From Scatosoma sp900555925 (GTDB lineage: Bacteria; Bacillota; Clostridia; Christensenellales; Borkfalkiaceae): 64,000 nucleotides of DNA. Position 1 is the first letter of the stretch. Each line of letters begins with the position of its first letter. Positions 44,604-53,246 of the stretch are shown one piece after another. The notes beneath the pieces were generated by a model, which saw only the letters and a list, made by a program, of their open reading frames with translations, was not told the origin of the DNA and searched no databases. A program made the position numbers and the translations under genes. The DNA lies in NCBI GenBank assembly GCA_959603585.1, contig CAUGYD010000002.1, positions 186,001-250,000 on the forward strand. The letters run 5' to 3'.

Positions 44604-45637
44604 TTCTTTATCTCCTTTTCTATCCCTTCAAATAACCCGTTGAGATACGCCGCGCCCAATGCTCGGTCATAAAGCCCGTATCCCGGTTTTCCGTCCTCTC
44701 CCCAGATATTTCTGCCGTGGTCCGGACGCACATATCCTGCAAACCCGTTTTCTATCAACGCTCTTACTATCCCGTAAATGTTCAGGTTTCCCTCAGCTGT
44801 CAGATGTCCCGATTCCGTGAAATCCTTTTCCCCTTCATATCTGAGTTGCCTCAAATGCGCAAAATAAATTCTGTCCGCATATTTCCCCGCCATTTTTATC
44901 AAATCGTTTTCCCTTCCCGCGCCCAAACTTCCCGTACAGAAGGTAAAACCGCTGTGCTTGTTCGGCACTGCATTTATCAGCCTTTCATAGCTCTCCTCTC
45001 CCGTCATGATCCGCGGCAAGCCGAACATGTCCCAAGGCGGGTCGTCCGGGTGTATCGCCATATTGATTCCCGTTTCCTCGCATGCGCCCATGATTCCGTT
45101 CAAAAAATATACTAAATTGTCAAACAGCTTTTCATGAGAAACGCTTTTATATTCCTCTAACAGCCCGTTCAATTCTTCTCCCGTATAGCTTTCGTCCCAG
45201 CCGGGCAGACGTAAATTTTTCACATTCAGCTCCGTGAGCTGTTTATGACAATAGCTAAGGCTCGTGCTCCCGTCTTTGTTTTCGTGTTTCAGATCCGTCC
45301 TCAGCCAATCGAATACCGGCATAAAGTTATAACAAATGCACTTTACTCCGTATTTCCCGAGATTTCTGATTGTCTTTGCATAATTTTCTATCAGTCTGTC
45401 TCTCGTCGGCTTTCCGAGCTTAATATCCTCATGCACGGGCACACTTTCTATGACTTCCGTTTCCAGCCCCGCTTTTTCGCACAAATCTTTCAGCCGCGCA
45501 ATTTTTTCCTCCGGCCAGACCTCTCCGACCTCCACTTCGTACACCGCCGTCACGACTCCCGATATATTTGGAATTTGTTTGATGTACTCCAACGGAATAC
45601 TGTCTTTTTCCCCATACCACCTGAATGTCATTTTCAT
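44600..45637 (-). CDS. uxuA: Mannonate dehydratase
   Basis: 345 residues, typical length. FRWYGEKDSIPLEYIKQIPNISGVV at the N terminus is the UxuA signature. KCICYNFMPVFDW, MAIHPDDPPWDMFGLPR, TFCTGSLGA and VRPDHGRN carry metal-binding and active-site residues of the TIM barrel. It removes water from D-mannonate to give 2-keto-3-deoxy-D-gluconate. Start at 45637 overlaps the uxaC stop as ATGA. Confidence 0.96.
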   Translation of the reverse strand: MKMTFRWYGEKDSIPLEYIKQIPNISGVVTAVYEVEVGEVWPEEKIARLKDLCEKAGLETEVIESVPVHEDIKLGKPTRDRLIENYAKTIRNLGKYGVKCICYNFMPVFDWLRTDLKHENKDGSTSLSYCHKQLTELNVKNLRLPGWDESYTGEELNGLLEEYKSVSHEKLFDNLVYFLNGIMGACEETGINMAIHPDDPPWDMFGLPRIMTGEESYERLINAVPNKHSGFTFCTGSLGAGRENDLIKMAGKYADRIYFAHLRQLRYEGEKDFTESGHLTAEGNLNIYGIVRALIENGFAGYVRPDHGRNIWGEDGKPGYGLYDRALGAAYLNGLFEGIEKEIKK

Positions 45638-46962
45638 AGCTTCAACAGCTCCTTTATGTTATAATAACAAATATTTTCCGCCATTTTGCGCGCCGAATTT
45701 TCCTCATATTCGCCCTTCTCGCAGAGTTCGCCCAAATAATCGCACAAAATCCTGCGGAAAAAATCAAACCGCACATAGGAAGAAAAGCTCCTCGAATCGG
45801 TAAGCATGCCCAAATTGTTTCCCAAAGCCGAATATTCCGCGATGGTTTTCAAATTTTTTCGGATTCCTTCCACCGTATCGTTAAACCACCAAGCCGCCCC
45901 GAGGCGAACGTGACGGAAGGCGCCCGTTAAAACCGCCGTTTCCGACAAAGCATTATCGTTCAGCGTATACAACACCGTTTCGGGGCGTTCGTCTTCGGAA
46001 AATTCGTTAATAAATCCAACAATATTTTTAATCAGCTGTTTCTCACCGATTAAGTCGAATCCGGAATCGGGACCGCATTTTTTATACATTTCCGCGTTAT
46101 TGTTACGAACGGCGGAAAAATGCAACTGCATGACAATACCGCGTTTTTTATACGCATTTCCGAGCCATTTCAAAAGGAATCCGAAAAGTGCGTCTTTCTC
46201 TTTTGCCGTAAGGGATTGACGCCTGTTGAACAGACTTCGGGCTTCTTCATATTTTGCGCATTTTTCGGGGAAGCGCTCAAAGCCGTGGTCAGATATCCTG
46301 CATCCCTTATGTACAAAGGCATTGAGGCGCTTTTCGAGCGCGCGCAGCAAATCCTCCAAGCACTCGATTTTCATACCTGCGCACTTGCCCAATTTTTCAA
46401 GATATTCCTCGTCCAAAGAAAGGGCTTTGTCGGGGCGAAAAGTGGGTCTCACTTCCGTATTCGCATACCTGCCATGGTTTTCCAAATCATCCACAGGGTC
46501 GTCCGTGGTAGCGATATATTGCACTTTATATTTTTCCAAAAGCGTCCCGATCGAAATGTCTTTAAGCCTTTCGTTTGCCCTTTCATATATCTGCAAAGCG
46601 CTGTTTTCATTCAGTGGTTCGCGGATATCGAATATCTGTTTCAGCTCCATGTGCGTCCAATAATACAGCGGATTTCCCGCCAGATTCGGTAAAATTTCCG
46701 CATATTTCAGGAATTTTTCCTTGTAATCGACGTCTCCCGTGATATATTTTTCCTCCACTCCGCAAAGCCGCATGGCGCGCCATTTATAATGATCTCCCGA
46801 AAGCCAGAGTTCTCCAATGTCCGAAAAACCTGTATTTTTCGCGATTTTTTCCGCATTCAGATGACAATGATAATCGATGATAGGCAACTCCTTCACCGCT
46901 TCATACAGTCTTTCCGACGCGGGGGTATTCAACAGTAATTTGTCGCCAAAAAATCCTTTCAT
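45634..46962 (-). CDS. uxaC: Uronate isomerase
   Basis: 442 residues, slightly shorter than the usual ~465. DYHCHL near residue 31 is the metal-binding HxH; ATTDDPVDDLE and GMLTDSRSFSSYVRFDFFRRILC near the end are diagnostic for UxaC. It converts D-glucuronate to D-fructuronate (and D-galacturonate to D-tagaturonate). It is coupled by 4-base overlaps to the oxidoreductase upstream and uxuA downstream. Confidence 0.96.
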   Translation of the reverse strand: MKGFFGDKLLLNTPASERLYEAVKELPIIDYHCHLNAEKIAKNTGFSDIGELWLSGDHYKWRAMRLCGVEEKYITGDVDYKEKFLKYAEILPNLAGNPLYYWTHMELKQIFDIREPLNENSALQIYERANERLKDISIGTLLEKYKVQYIATTDDPVDDLENHGRYANTEVRPTFRPDKALSLDEEYLEKLGKCAGMKIECLEDLLRALEKRLNAFVHKGCRISDHGFERFPEKCAKYEEARSLFNRRQSLTAKEKDALFGFLLKWLGNAYKKRGIVMQLHFSAVRNNNAEMYKKCGPDSGFDLIGEKQLIKNIVGFINEFSEDERPETVLYTLNDNALSETAVLTGAFRHVRLGAAWWFNDTVEGIRKNLKTIAEYSALGNNLGMLTDSRSFSSYVRFDFFRRILCDYLGELCEKGEYEENSARKMAENICYYNIKELLKL

Positions 46963-47918
46963 ATTTCAACCTTTTTTCCCTCGCTTCGATAACACGCCAG
47001 AATGAGTTTTACGACTTTCGCGCTTTCCGTTCCGTCTATCGGGAATTTCCGTCCCGTCTCCAGACAATCGTAAAAATCGGCAATGAGTTTTTCATGCCCC
47101 GTCCCGTAACAGCATTTTCCGTAGCGGTGGGTATCCTTTGTAAAATCCCGCCTTTTTCCGTCAATAATTACCGTTTCCGGCAAAACAGTAATCGTTTCCC
47201 CGTCCGCTCGGATAGTCATTTGTACGGGAAAATCTACCGCGCCGCCGTTGGTGGCAAAAAAACAAAACTCCGCGCCGCCTGAAAAGACCGCCGCCGCTGT
47301 GTCCTCCGTTTCGATTACACTCGGAAGCGTCAGGTTAAATATATTAGACGTCACAAAATGCGGTTCTCCGACGAGCCATTCCAAAAGATCCAGCGTATGC
47401 AGGGCTTGATTGATGAGCACTCCGCCCCCTTCCGTCTCTCGCTTACCGCGCCAGTCACCCGAGGCGTAATACTCGGCGTCCCTGTTCCAGACTACCGTAC
47501 CGTAGGCACCCGAAATTTCTTTGCCCCGAAGATAGTCCCGAACGAATATATTCGCCTCATTATAGCGATTCTGATGACAGACGCCCAACTGCCCGCGCGA
47601 GCTTCTTTCCGCGTCTGAAATGCGGGAAAAATCCTCCTCGCGGATACAGAGCGGCTTTTCGCACAGTACGTTTATATCTCGTTTCAAAGCCTCTATTATC
47701 ATATCCGCATGCAGATAATGAGGCGTGCAGATATGTACGGTGTCTGGACGGACTTCTTCCAGCATGCGGAGATACTCCGTATATTTTTCTGCCGAAGGAT
47801 ATTTTTCGAGGCGTTCTCTCACTATGTCGCAGACGGCGACGGGCGCTCTTTCCTGACCTTCCAATATAGATGCATGAACGCTTCCGATAACCCCCAATCC
47901 CACGATTGCCGATTTCAT
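46959..47918 (-). CDS. Gfo/Idh/MocA family oxidoreductase
   Basis: 319 residues. Rossmann start AIVGLGVIGSVHASIL, HICTPHYLHADMI, and LCEKPLCI for the EKP motif; GGGVLINQALHTLDLL is the substrate-side His helix. Similar in its first 200 residues to the upstream 394-residue gene, suggesting they act in sequence or as partners. Likely role: oxidising or epimerising a uronate or its glycoside before UxaC; not proven. Confidence 0.85.
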   Translation of the reverse strand: MKSAIVGLGVIGSVHASILEGQERAPVAVCDIVRERLEKYPSAEKYTEYLRMLEEVRPDTVHICTPHYLHADMIIEALKRDINVLCEKPLCIREEDFSRISDAERSSRGQLGVCHQNRYNEANIFVRDYLRGKEISGAYGTVVWNRDAEYYASGDWRGKRETEGGGVLINQALHTLDLLEWLVGEPHFVTSNIFNLTLPSVIETEDTAAAVFSGGAEFCFFATNGGAVDFPVQMTIRADGETITVLPETVIIDGKRRDFTKDTHRYGKCCYGTGHEKLIADFYDCLETGRKFPIDGTESAKVVKLILACYRSEGKKVEI

Positions 47919-49099
47919 TTTTTCCCGCTCCCATACGTGCCCGACGTATCGGCTACATAATTTTCGGAGACGGATTTTTTACGCGAAACGGCTCGACGTT
48001 TATTCAGTTCCGACAGGTACAGTTCTTCATCTGCGGGAAGAGTCACCTCTTCTCCGTTCAGCCAGCCGGAAAGTTCTATGGCGTTCATGAGTTCCACGCC
48101 GAAAATTCCTTCCCGACCGTCGACGAAAAGCGCCTCCTTCCCCAAAAGCGCGTCGGCAAAGTTATTGATGATACCGACATGTTGAGAATTCTTTCCGTCC
48201 GTCGTCACGGTTTCACACGTACAGCGGGGACGGGAAAACATCTCCTTTGTCTTTACGGAAAATTCTGCGCTGTCCTCCGCATTTTTATACCATTTAAGCG
48301 TATCCCCTTCGCAGAGGAGTTTTCCCTTCGTACCCGAAATTTCAAAGCGGTTTGTGCCGGGAGTTTCCCCTGTCGTAGTAATGAATACGCCCGTCGCGCC
48401 GTTTTTATAACGGAAATACGCGGTAACTTCGTCCTCGACCTCGATATCGTGCCATTTCCCGTAACCGCAGAATCCGCGCACAAAAGCGGGCTGTTCGCCC
48501 ACCACCCAGGAAACGAGGTCGAGCTGATGCGGACATTGGTTGATGAGCACTCCGCCTCCTTCCCCCGACCAAGTCGCGCGCCAGCCGCCCGTTTGATAAT
48601 AGAACCGCGGGCGGTACCAATCGGTGATAATCCAAGTCACGCGCTGTAATTCGCCAATCCCGCCCGAACGTACGATTTCGCGCATTTTACGGTAAACGCA
48701 ATTCGTGCGCTGATTGAACATTACCGAAAATTTTGCCCGACTCTTTTCCGCCGCCTCGTTCATTTCCCGAACCTGTTTGGCGTATACCCCCGCGGGCTTT
48801 TCGCAAAGGACATGAATATTCCGTGCAAAACATTCCTTCGCCATTTCGGGGTGAAGATAGTGCGGCGTTTCTATCAGCACCGCGTCGCAGACTCCGCTGT
48901 CCAGCATTTCTTTATAATCGGTAAAATATTTTGCTTCCTTGTTTTGCGTCTTTCCTTTTACATATTCGATTTTTGCAGGGTTGATATCGCACATCGCCGA
49001 AAGCGTTCCGTTCTCGATTTCTCCCTTTTCAAAAATCTGCAACGCATAGGTAGAACCTTGATTTCCCAATCCGATAATTCCGAATCTGATTTTTTCCAT
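47915..49099 (-). CDS. Gfo/Idh/MocA family oxidoreductase
   Basis: 394 residues. FGIIGLGNQGSTYALQIF, VLCEKPAGVYAKQV and GGGVLINQCPHQLDLVSWVVGEQP mark the family. About 75 residues longer than its neighbour, mainly in the C-terminal sheet domain. ATGA overlap with the gene after it. The pairing with another Gfo/Idh and a TIM-barrel epimerase next to uxaC is a common Clostridia arrangement whose chemistry is poorly defined. Confidence 0.86.
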   Translation of the reverse strand: MEKIRFGIIGLGNQGSTYALQIFEKGEIENGTLSAMCDINPAKIEYVKGKTQNKEAKYFTDYKEMLDSGVCDAVLIETPHYLHPEMAKECFARNIHVLCEKPAGVYAKQVREMNEAAEKSRAKFSVMFNQRTNCVYRKMREIVRSGGIGELQRVTWIITDWYRPRFYYQTGGWRATWSGEGGGVLINQCPHQLDLVSWVVGEQPAFVRGFCGYGKWHDIEVEDEVTAYFRYKNGATGVFITTTGETPGTNRFEISGTKGKLLCEGDTLKWYKNAEDSAEFSVKTKEMFSRPRCTCETVTTDGKNSQHVGIINNFADALLGKEALFVDGREGIFGVELMNAIELSGWLNGEEVTLPADEELYLSELNKRRAVSRKKSVSENYVADTSGTYGSGKK

Positions 49100-49147
49100 C
49101 CTTACAGCTCCTTTGCTATATAGCGCATATTTCTTTCCGCCTCCGCC

Positions 49148-49180
49148 AAGGGACGGGAACAGCTTTTCTCGCCGTCCCTT
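49148..49180 (-). repeat. Intergenic stem-loop in the hexuronate operon
   Basis: AAGGGACGG / CCGTCCCTT, 9-base arms with a 15-base loop, in the gap between the epimerase gene and the 394-residue oxidoreductase. No U-tract follows on the minus strand, so it looks like an mRNA-stability or attenuation element rather than an end point. Confidence 0.45.
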
Positions 49181-50032
49181 TCATTCGCGTTCATAGCCCC
49201 CGTCTTTTTCCCGATAACCCGATTTTTCCAGCAAGCCTTTCAGCGCGTCCGCCGCCGCGTCGAACGCGGAAGCATTATCGGCATACAGGAATTTATGTCT
49301 CAGTTCGCTTGCGTCGATATTCCGATAAGCGGAAAAGAGCGCCAGATGCGGTTCGAGCGTGAGCACCGTATCCGTATCGATTTTGTCGAGCAATCGCAAA
49401 ATACAGCCGTCGCCCAGCCCCGCGGGAACGATCTCACCCGTGGAAAATATCGCGTCTTTGATATGGAAATAATCGCTTTTATCGAATGCCAATTCTAACG
49501 CCCGCTCCATATCCTGTCCGACCTGAACGTAATTCGCGGGGTCATATACTCCGCCTAAACCCTTTACGTTTTTCAGAAGATCCGAAACCCGTTCCGCCGT
49601 ATCTCCGTAAATTTCTTTCTCGTTTTCGTGGTACAGCTTCACCCCGAAGGAAGCCGCCGTTTCCACCATGCCGCCGAGGTAATCGAGAACTTTATTCCTC
49701 TCTTTATAAGCATGGAAAAAACTAAATACGCGGATTTTGTCCGTATGAAAGATATTCGCCGTCTCACATACCCTCTTTACCTTTTCCGAATACTCGGAAA
49801 AACACACGCCTATATCCGCCTTTCCCAAAGGCGAACCTATCGACCATACGGCAATTCCTCCGTCCGTCAGCCTCTTTTCGTATTCCGCCGCTTCGGACGG
49901 CATAAAATCGGCCACGTTTTTCCCCGAAATACTGCGGAGTTCAATATATCCGATACGGTTTTTATTCAGCGCAGAAATCTGGCCTTCCAGATTTTCCGCC
50001 GCTTCGTCGGCAAATGCGCACAATTTTATCAT
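49181..50032 (-). CDS. Sugar-phosphate isomerase/epimerase-like TIM-barrel protein
   Basis: 283 residues. LCAFADEAAENLEGQISALNKNRIGYIELR, then KLYHENEKEIYGDT, GGVYDPANYVQVGQD and HIKDAI give the metal-binding Glu, Asp, His pattern of xylose-isomerase-like barrels. First gene of the hexuronate operon, GAGAGGAGAGCGG before the ATG. Which sugar it isomerises is not clear; a keto-uronate or inositol-like compound is possible. Confidence 0.82.
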   Translation of the reverse strand: MIKLCAFADEAAENLEGQISALNKNRIGYIELRSISGKNVADFMPSEAAEYEKRLTDGGIAVWSIGSPLGKADIGVCFSEYSEKVKRVCETANIFHTDKIRVFSFFHAYKERNKVLDYLGGMVETAASFGVKLYHENEKEIYGDTAERVSDLLKNVKGLGGVYDPANYVQVGQDMERALELAFDKSDYFHIKDAIFSTGEIVPAGLGDGCILRLLDKIDTDTVLTLEPHLALFSAYRNIDASELRHKFLYADNASAFDAAADALKGLLEKSGYREKDGGYERE

Positions 50033-50060
50033 TCTTCCGCTCTCCTCTCAAAGATAAATC

Positions 50061-50089
50061 TTGACATTCCTTTGTCTCCGTGGTATAAT
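50061..50089 (+). promoter_or_regulatory. Consensus sigma-A promoter of the AraC gene
   Basis: TTGACA (50061-50066), 17 bases, TATAAT (50084-50089): a perfect consensus promoter. Leader about 110 bases to the ATG at 50207. Confidence 0.85.
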
Positions 50090-50115
50090 TATATCACTTT
50101 TTTGCACAAAATCAA
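50088..50115 (-). promoter_or_regulatory. Promoter of the hexuronate operon, overlapping the AraC promoter
   Basis: On the minus strand TTGATT (50115-50110), 16 bases, TATAAT (50093-50088). Its -10 shares bases with the plus-strand -10 through the palindrome TATAATTATA (50084-50093), so polymerase can occupy only one at a time. Confidence 0.65.
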
Positions 50116-50206
50116 TGAATAATCCGCGCTGTATCTGCGATTTTTAGCACTATCTGAGGATTTCCATGGAACCGTGTCGTTTCATGTACGACAAAGAGGG
50201 ATTGCT

Positions 50207-50941
50207 ATGCAACTTTGCTATTTCAAGCATAATAAATTCGTAAGTTTTGGTATGGTACCAAAATCCACTATCAATTTCTGCGAACTCACTCTGTTATTGA
50301 ACGGCTCTTTGGAGTACGCCATCAACAAAAAGACCGTCGTCTTAAAAAGCGGGGACGTGCTCTATGCGCCCAAAAACGCTACGCGCGTCAGAAAAGCCTT
50401 TGAAAATTCCAACTACGTCAGCTTCAATTTCTATCCCGCCCCCGACGACGAGCCCCTCTCCCTGCCGCTACATATTGTCGACGGCGTGACTAACGAAATA
50501 AGGCTGCTCCTGTCCGCCTGCGATGAGATTCATGCCCAAATGACGGACGATTCCGAGCGCCTGACGCTCATTCTCCGATGTATACTCAAACAACTCGCCG
50601 TCAATCTGAATACCAAAAATTTCAGTCCTCTGACGCTGAAAATCAAAAAATTTATCTCCGACAATCTCGGAAAGGAAATTACCTTGGAGGATATCGGAAA
50701 CGAAACATTCTTTTCCCCCGCGCACTGTGCCTCTGTATTTCGCAGAGAAACGGGAAAGTCTATCATCGATTACGCTATCGACGAAAAACTGAAAGCGGCA
50801 AAAAAACTGATTATCGAAGGCCTGCCCTTAAAGTGCGTCGCCGAAACGGTGGGCTTCGACGATTACAGCTATTTTTCCCGCCTGTTTAAGAAAAGAGTTT
50901 CTCTCACCCCTCTGCAATATAAAAAATTCAGTCAATCGTGA
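50207..50941 (+). CDS. AraC-family regulator next to the hexuronate operon
   Basis: 244 residues from the ATG at 50207 (AGAGGG seven bases before; the ATG at 50174 lacks one). A short cupin-like sensor (INFCELTLLLNGSLEYAIN, LKSGDVLYAPKNA) precedes the two HTH motifs ITLEDIGNETFFSPAHCASVF and LPLKCVAETVGFDDYSYFSRLFKK, ending in TPLQYKK. It is slightly shorter than usual because of the compact sensor. Divergent from the uronate genes with interlocked promoters, it is their probable activator or switch. Confidence 0.9.
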   Translation: MQLCYFKHNKFVSFGMVPKSTINFCELTLLLNGSLEYAINKKTVVLKSGDVLYAPKNATRVRKAFENSNYVSFNFYPAPDDEPLSLPLHIVDGVTNEIRLLLSACDEIHAQMTDDSERLTLILRCILKQLAVNLNTKNFSPLTLKIKKFISDNLGKEITLEDIGNETFFSPAHCASVFRRETGKSIIDYAIDEKLKAAKKLIIEGLPLKCVAETVGFDDYSYFSRLFKKRVSLTPLQYKKFSQS

Positions 50942-50958
50942 CGGGCGCGCTTTATTTA

Positions 50959-51054
50959 TAACCATGAAATGCGACAATCTTTCGTTTTGCCTGTAATCAT
51001 GAATGCGATAATCGTTCGTTTTTCTCGTAATTATGAAATAAGACAATCCCCGCC
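50959..51054. repeat. Short tandem repeat, 34-35 base period
   Basis: Three imperfect units begin at 50959, 50994 and 51028: TAACCATGAAATGCGACAAT, TAATCATGAATGCGATAAT and TAATTATGAAATAAGACAAT, the first two followed by TTCGTTTT or similar; the third runs into the terminator. No ORF is supported. It is not a CRISPR array: the units have no unique spacers. Confidence 0.55.
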
Positions 51055-51077
51055 CTGCCTTTCGGCAGGGCGGGGAT
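51046..51077. terminator. Bidirectional terminator between araC and kdgK
   Basis: 14-base perfect stem ATCCCCGCCCTGCC / GGCAGGGCGGGGAT around TTTC, followed by TTATTTAT on the plus strand and TGTCTTATTT on the minus strand. It lies 19 bases beyond the kdgK stop. Confidence 0.85.
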
Positions 51078-51095
51078 TTATTTATCTGTTGAGAT

Positions 51096-52118
51096 TTATC
51101 TCTGTACTCTGCCGCTGGCATTTCCGTTTGCAAGACTTTCCACTTCACTCGCCGAAACGAGATTATAATCCCCTTCGATGCTGTGTTTGAGACAGCTTGC
51201 CGCGACAGCAAATTCAATGGCTTTTTGAGGTGCGTAACCGTTTAACAGGGAATAGATGAGCCCGCCGCCAAAACTGTCGCCGCCGCCGACTCTGTCCACG
51301 ATATGCACGGCATACTTCTTTGAAAAATACGCCTGTCCGCCCGTATAGAGCATGCCGCTCCAATGATTGTCGCTGGCGGAGAGGCTTTCTCTCAGCGTAA
51401 TCGCAACGCCCTTGAATCCGAATTTTTCCGACAGCTTTTCCGCGACGGAAATATATCCGGCTTCATTCAGCTTGCCGCCGTAAATGTCCGTATTTTCCGC
51501 CTCTATTCCGAAAACGTCCTTTGCGTCCTCTTCGTTGGCGATACAATAATCCACGAAACGACAAAGCTCGCCCATGACTTCTCCCGCCCTCTCTTTACTC
51601 CAAAGTTTTTTGCGGAAATTGAGGTCGCAAGAAACCGTAACGCCGAGCTTTTTCGCCGTCTTTGCCGCGTCGAGACAGATTTCCGCCGTATTTTCCGAAA
51701 GGGCGGGCGTTATCCCCGTAAAATGAAACCAATCGGCTCCGTCAAAAATTTTCTGCCAATCGAAGTCGCCCCGTTCCGCCGATGCAATACTGCTATGAGC
51801 GCGGTCGTAAATGACCTTGGAAGGGCGCTGGCTGGCGCCTTTTTCGCAAAAATAAATCCCCACGCGCTCTCCGCCGCGGACGACGAGAGAAGTATCCACA
51901 CCGAATTTTCTCAGACTGTTTACCGCGGCCTGACCGATTTCGTGCGACGGGAGTTTACTGACGAACGCTGCGTCTATTCCGTAATTGGCAAGGCTCACCG
52001 CGACATTGGCTTCCGCACCGCCGAAGGTGGCTTCGTATTTTTCGCTCTGCACGAAACGAAGATAATTCTCGGGCGCTAAACGCAGCATGAGTTCTCCAAA
52101 GGTAATCGCTTTTTTCAT
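51096..52118 (-). CDS. kdgK: 2-keto-3-deoxygluconate kinase (PfkB family)
   Basis: 340 residues. FGELMLRLAPENYLRFVQ, FGGAEANVAVSLANYG (family signature 1), FTGITPALS, CDLNFRKKLW, and GGGDSFGGGLIYSLL (signature 2 with the catalytic Asp). It phosphorylates 2-keto-3-deoxygluconate to the 6-phosphate. Coupled by an ATGA overlap behind eda. The DRVGGGDSFGGG context and the neighbours make KdgK clearly preferable to fructokinase. Confidence 0.94.
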   Translation of the reverse strand: MKKAITFGELMLRLAPENYLRFVQSEKYEATFGGAEANVAVSLANYGIDAAFVSKLPSHEIGQAAVNSLRKFGVDTSLVVRGGERVGIYFCEKGASQRPSKVIYDRAHSSIASAERGDFDWQKIFDGADWFHFTGITPALSENTAEICLDAAKTAKKLGVTVSCDLNFRKKLWSKERAGEVMGELCRFVDYCIANEEDAKDVFGIEAENTDIYGGKLNEAGYISVAEKLSEKFGFKGVAITLRESLSASDNHWSGMLYTGGQAYFSKKYAVHIVDRVGGGDSFGGGLIYSLLNGYAPQKAIEFAVAASCLKHSIEGDYNLVSASEVESLANGNASGRVQR

Positions 52119-52657
52119 TCCGACAATGCCTCCTCTACAAAAAAGCTGCCGCCTACTGCCGCGACTTTCTCAAACGACAGGTATTCGTCCATATTTTCTT
52201 TATTCACGCCGCCCGTGGGAATAAATCTGACCTGCGGGAACGGCGCGGAAAGCGCCTTTAACGCTTTTAAGCCGCCGTAAATATTCGCGGGAAAGAATTT
52301 TACCGTGGTAATTCCTAAGGACAAAGCCTGCATAATTTCCGTAGGCGTGACGCAGCCGGGATAATACGGAACTCCCTTCTCTTTACACATTTCCGCCACC
52401 TCTACGGAAAGGCCCGGAGAAACGATAAATTTTGCCCCTGAGGCAAGCGCTTTTTCGCACTGCTTCCCGTCAATGACCGTCCCCGCGCCTATCTCCATAT
52501 CGGGGAATTCTTTTACCGCCAATCTGATAGCTTCCGCCGCGCAATCCGTTCGGAAAGTGATTTCCGCACAACGGATACCGTATTCCCGCAAAGCGGAAAG
52601 AATTTTTCGCGTATCCGTCAACTGTTTGACAACTACAACGGGGATTTTTTTCTCCAT
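52115..52657 (-). CDS. eda: 2-keto-3-deoxy-6-phosphogluconate aldolase
   Basis: 180 residues, about 25-30 shorter than the usual enzyme, mostly at the ends, with the core intact: EITFRT, GAGTVID, FIVSPGLS, YPGCVTPTEI, the Schiff-base lysine in VKFFPANIYGG and IPTGGVN. It cleaves KDPG to pyruvate and glyceraldehyde 3-phosphate, the last step of the uronate route. First gene of the eda-kdgK unit. Confidence 0.93.
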   Translation of the reverse strand: MEKKIPVVVVKQLTDTRKILSALREYGIRCAEITFRTDCAAEAIRLAVKEFPDMEIGAGTVIDGKQCEKALASGAKFIVSPGLSVEVAEMCKEKGVPYYPGCVTPTEIMQALSLGITTVKFFPANIYGGLKALKALSAPFPQVRFIPTGGVNKENMDEYLSFEKVAAVGGSFFVEEALSE

Positions 52658-52713
52658 TGATCCATGCTCCTTTTTTCGCCCATACCTTTCGGGCTTTGAA
52701 TATCGTTTATTTT

Positions 52714-52742
52714 ATTATAACGGTTTTTCCTGAAAATTGCAA
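52714..52742 (-). promoter_or_regulatory. Sigma-A promoter of eda-kdgK
   Basis: On the minus strand TTGCAA (52742-52737), 17 bases, TATAAT (52719-52714); leader about 50 bases. Confidence 0.75.
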
Positions 52743-52796
52743 TTAAATTTTTTGTCCGATATGTTTACTTTTTGGTTTTTTAGTGACGCAAAAAGG

Positions 52797-52835
52797 AAAA
52801 ATCCCGCTCGAAAAAATATTTCGGGCGGGATTTTT
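52797..52835. terminator. Terminator of the redox operon
   Basis: 17-base stem (one T-G pair) with 5-base loop: AAAAATCCCGC ... GCGGGATTTTT. Directly after the DUF1893 stop; on the minus strand it ends in TTTTTCCTTTTT. Confidence 0.85.
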
Positions 52836-53246
52836 CTAACTATTTTCGGACAGCTTCTTTTTCAAAAGCATATAGGCTCTTTTCGGTTCATTTTCCTCTT
52901 GCACGAGAGTTTCCATCGGGCACATTCCGTCCCCTTTTCGATTGACGATGTTTTCCGTCATGACGGAAAACGAACAGGGAATACCGTGTTCGTCCAAAAC
53001 CCTTTTTCCTTCGGAAGATACGACCTCCGCGTAAACCTCCGTGACTCCCGCAAGGACGAAAAGAAACGCCGCCGCTTTGCCGACTATCTTATCCGCAACG
53101 GAATATCCCGTCACGTCGCGGCCTTCTTCGATAAAATCCATCATCGGAGAAATCCCGCGCTTATCGCTCGTCAAGAGCTTTCCGTCTTTACAAAGGCAAA
53201 TCGTATGTCCTGCAAGATTCCGTTTTGCAAGCTCCAAATCAGTCAT
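52836..53246 (-). CDS. DUF1893 family protein
   Basis: 136 residues. LAGHTICLCKDGKLLTSDKRGISPMMDFIEEGRDVTGYSVADKIVGKAAAFL is the DUF1893 core. The C-terminal IVNRKGDGMCPMETLV holds a Cys-Pro-Met-Glu that resembles the cytidine-deaminase-like fold suggested for this family. Last gene of the redox operon; overlaps the S-component gene by eight bases. Biochemical role unknown; genes of this family often sit beside ECF S components. Confidence 0.85.
   Translation of the reverse strand: MTDLELAKRNLAGHTICLCKDGKLLTSDKRGISPMMDFIEEGRDVTGYSVADKIVGKAAAFLFVLAGVTEVYAEVVSSEGKRVLDEHGIPCSFSVMTENIVNRKGDGMCPMETLVQEENEPKRAYMLLKKKLSENS

Noticed and set aside
50959..51054. Possible CRISPR-like array
   Set aside because: Only three imperfect units without distinct spacers and no cas genes.
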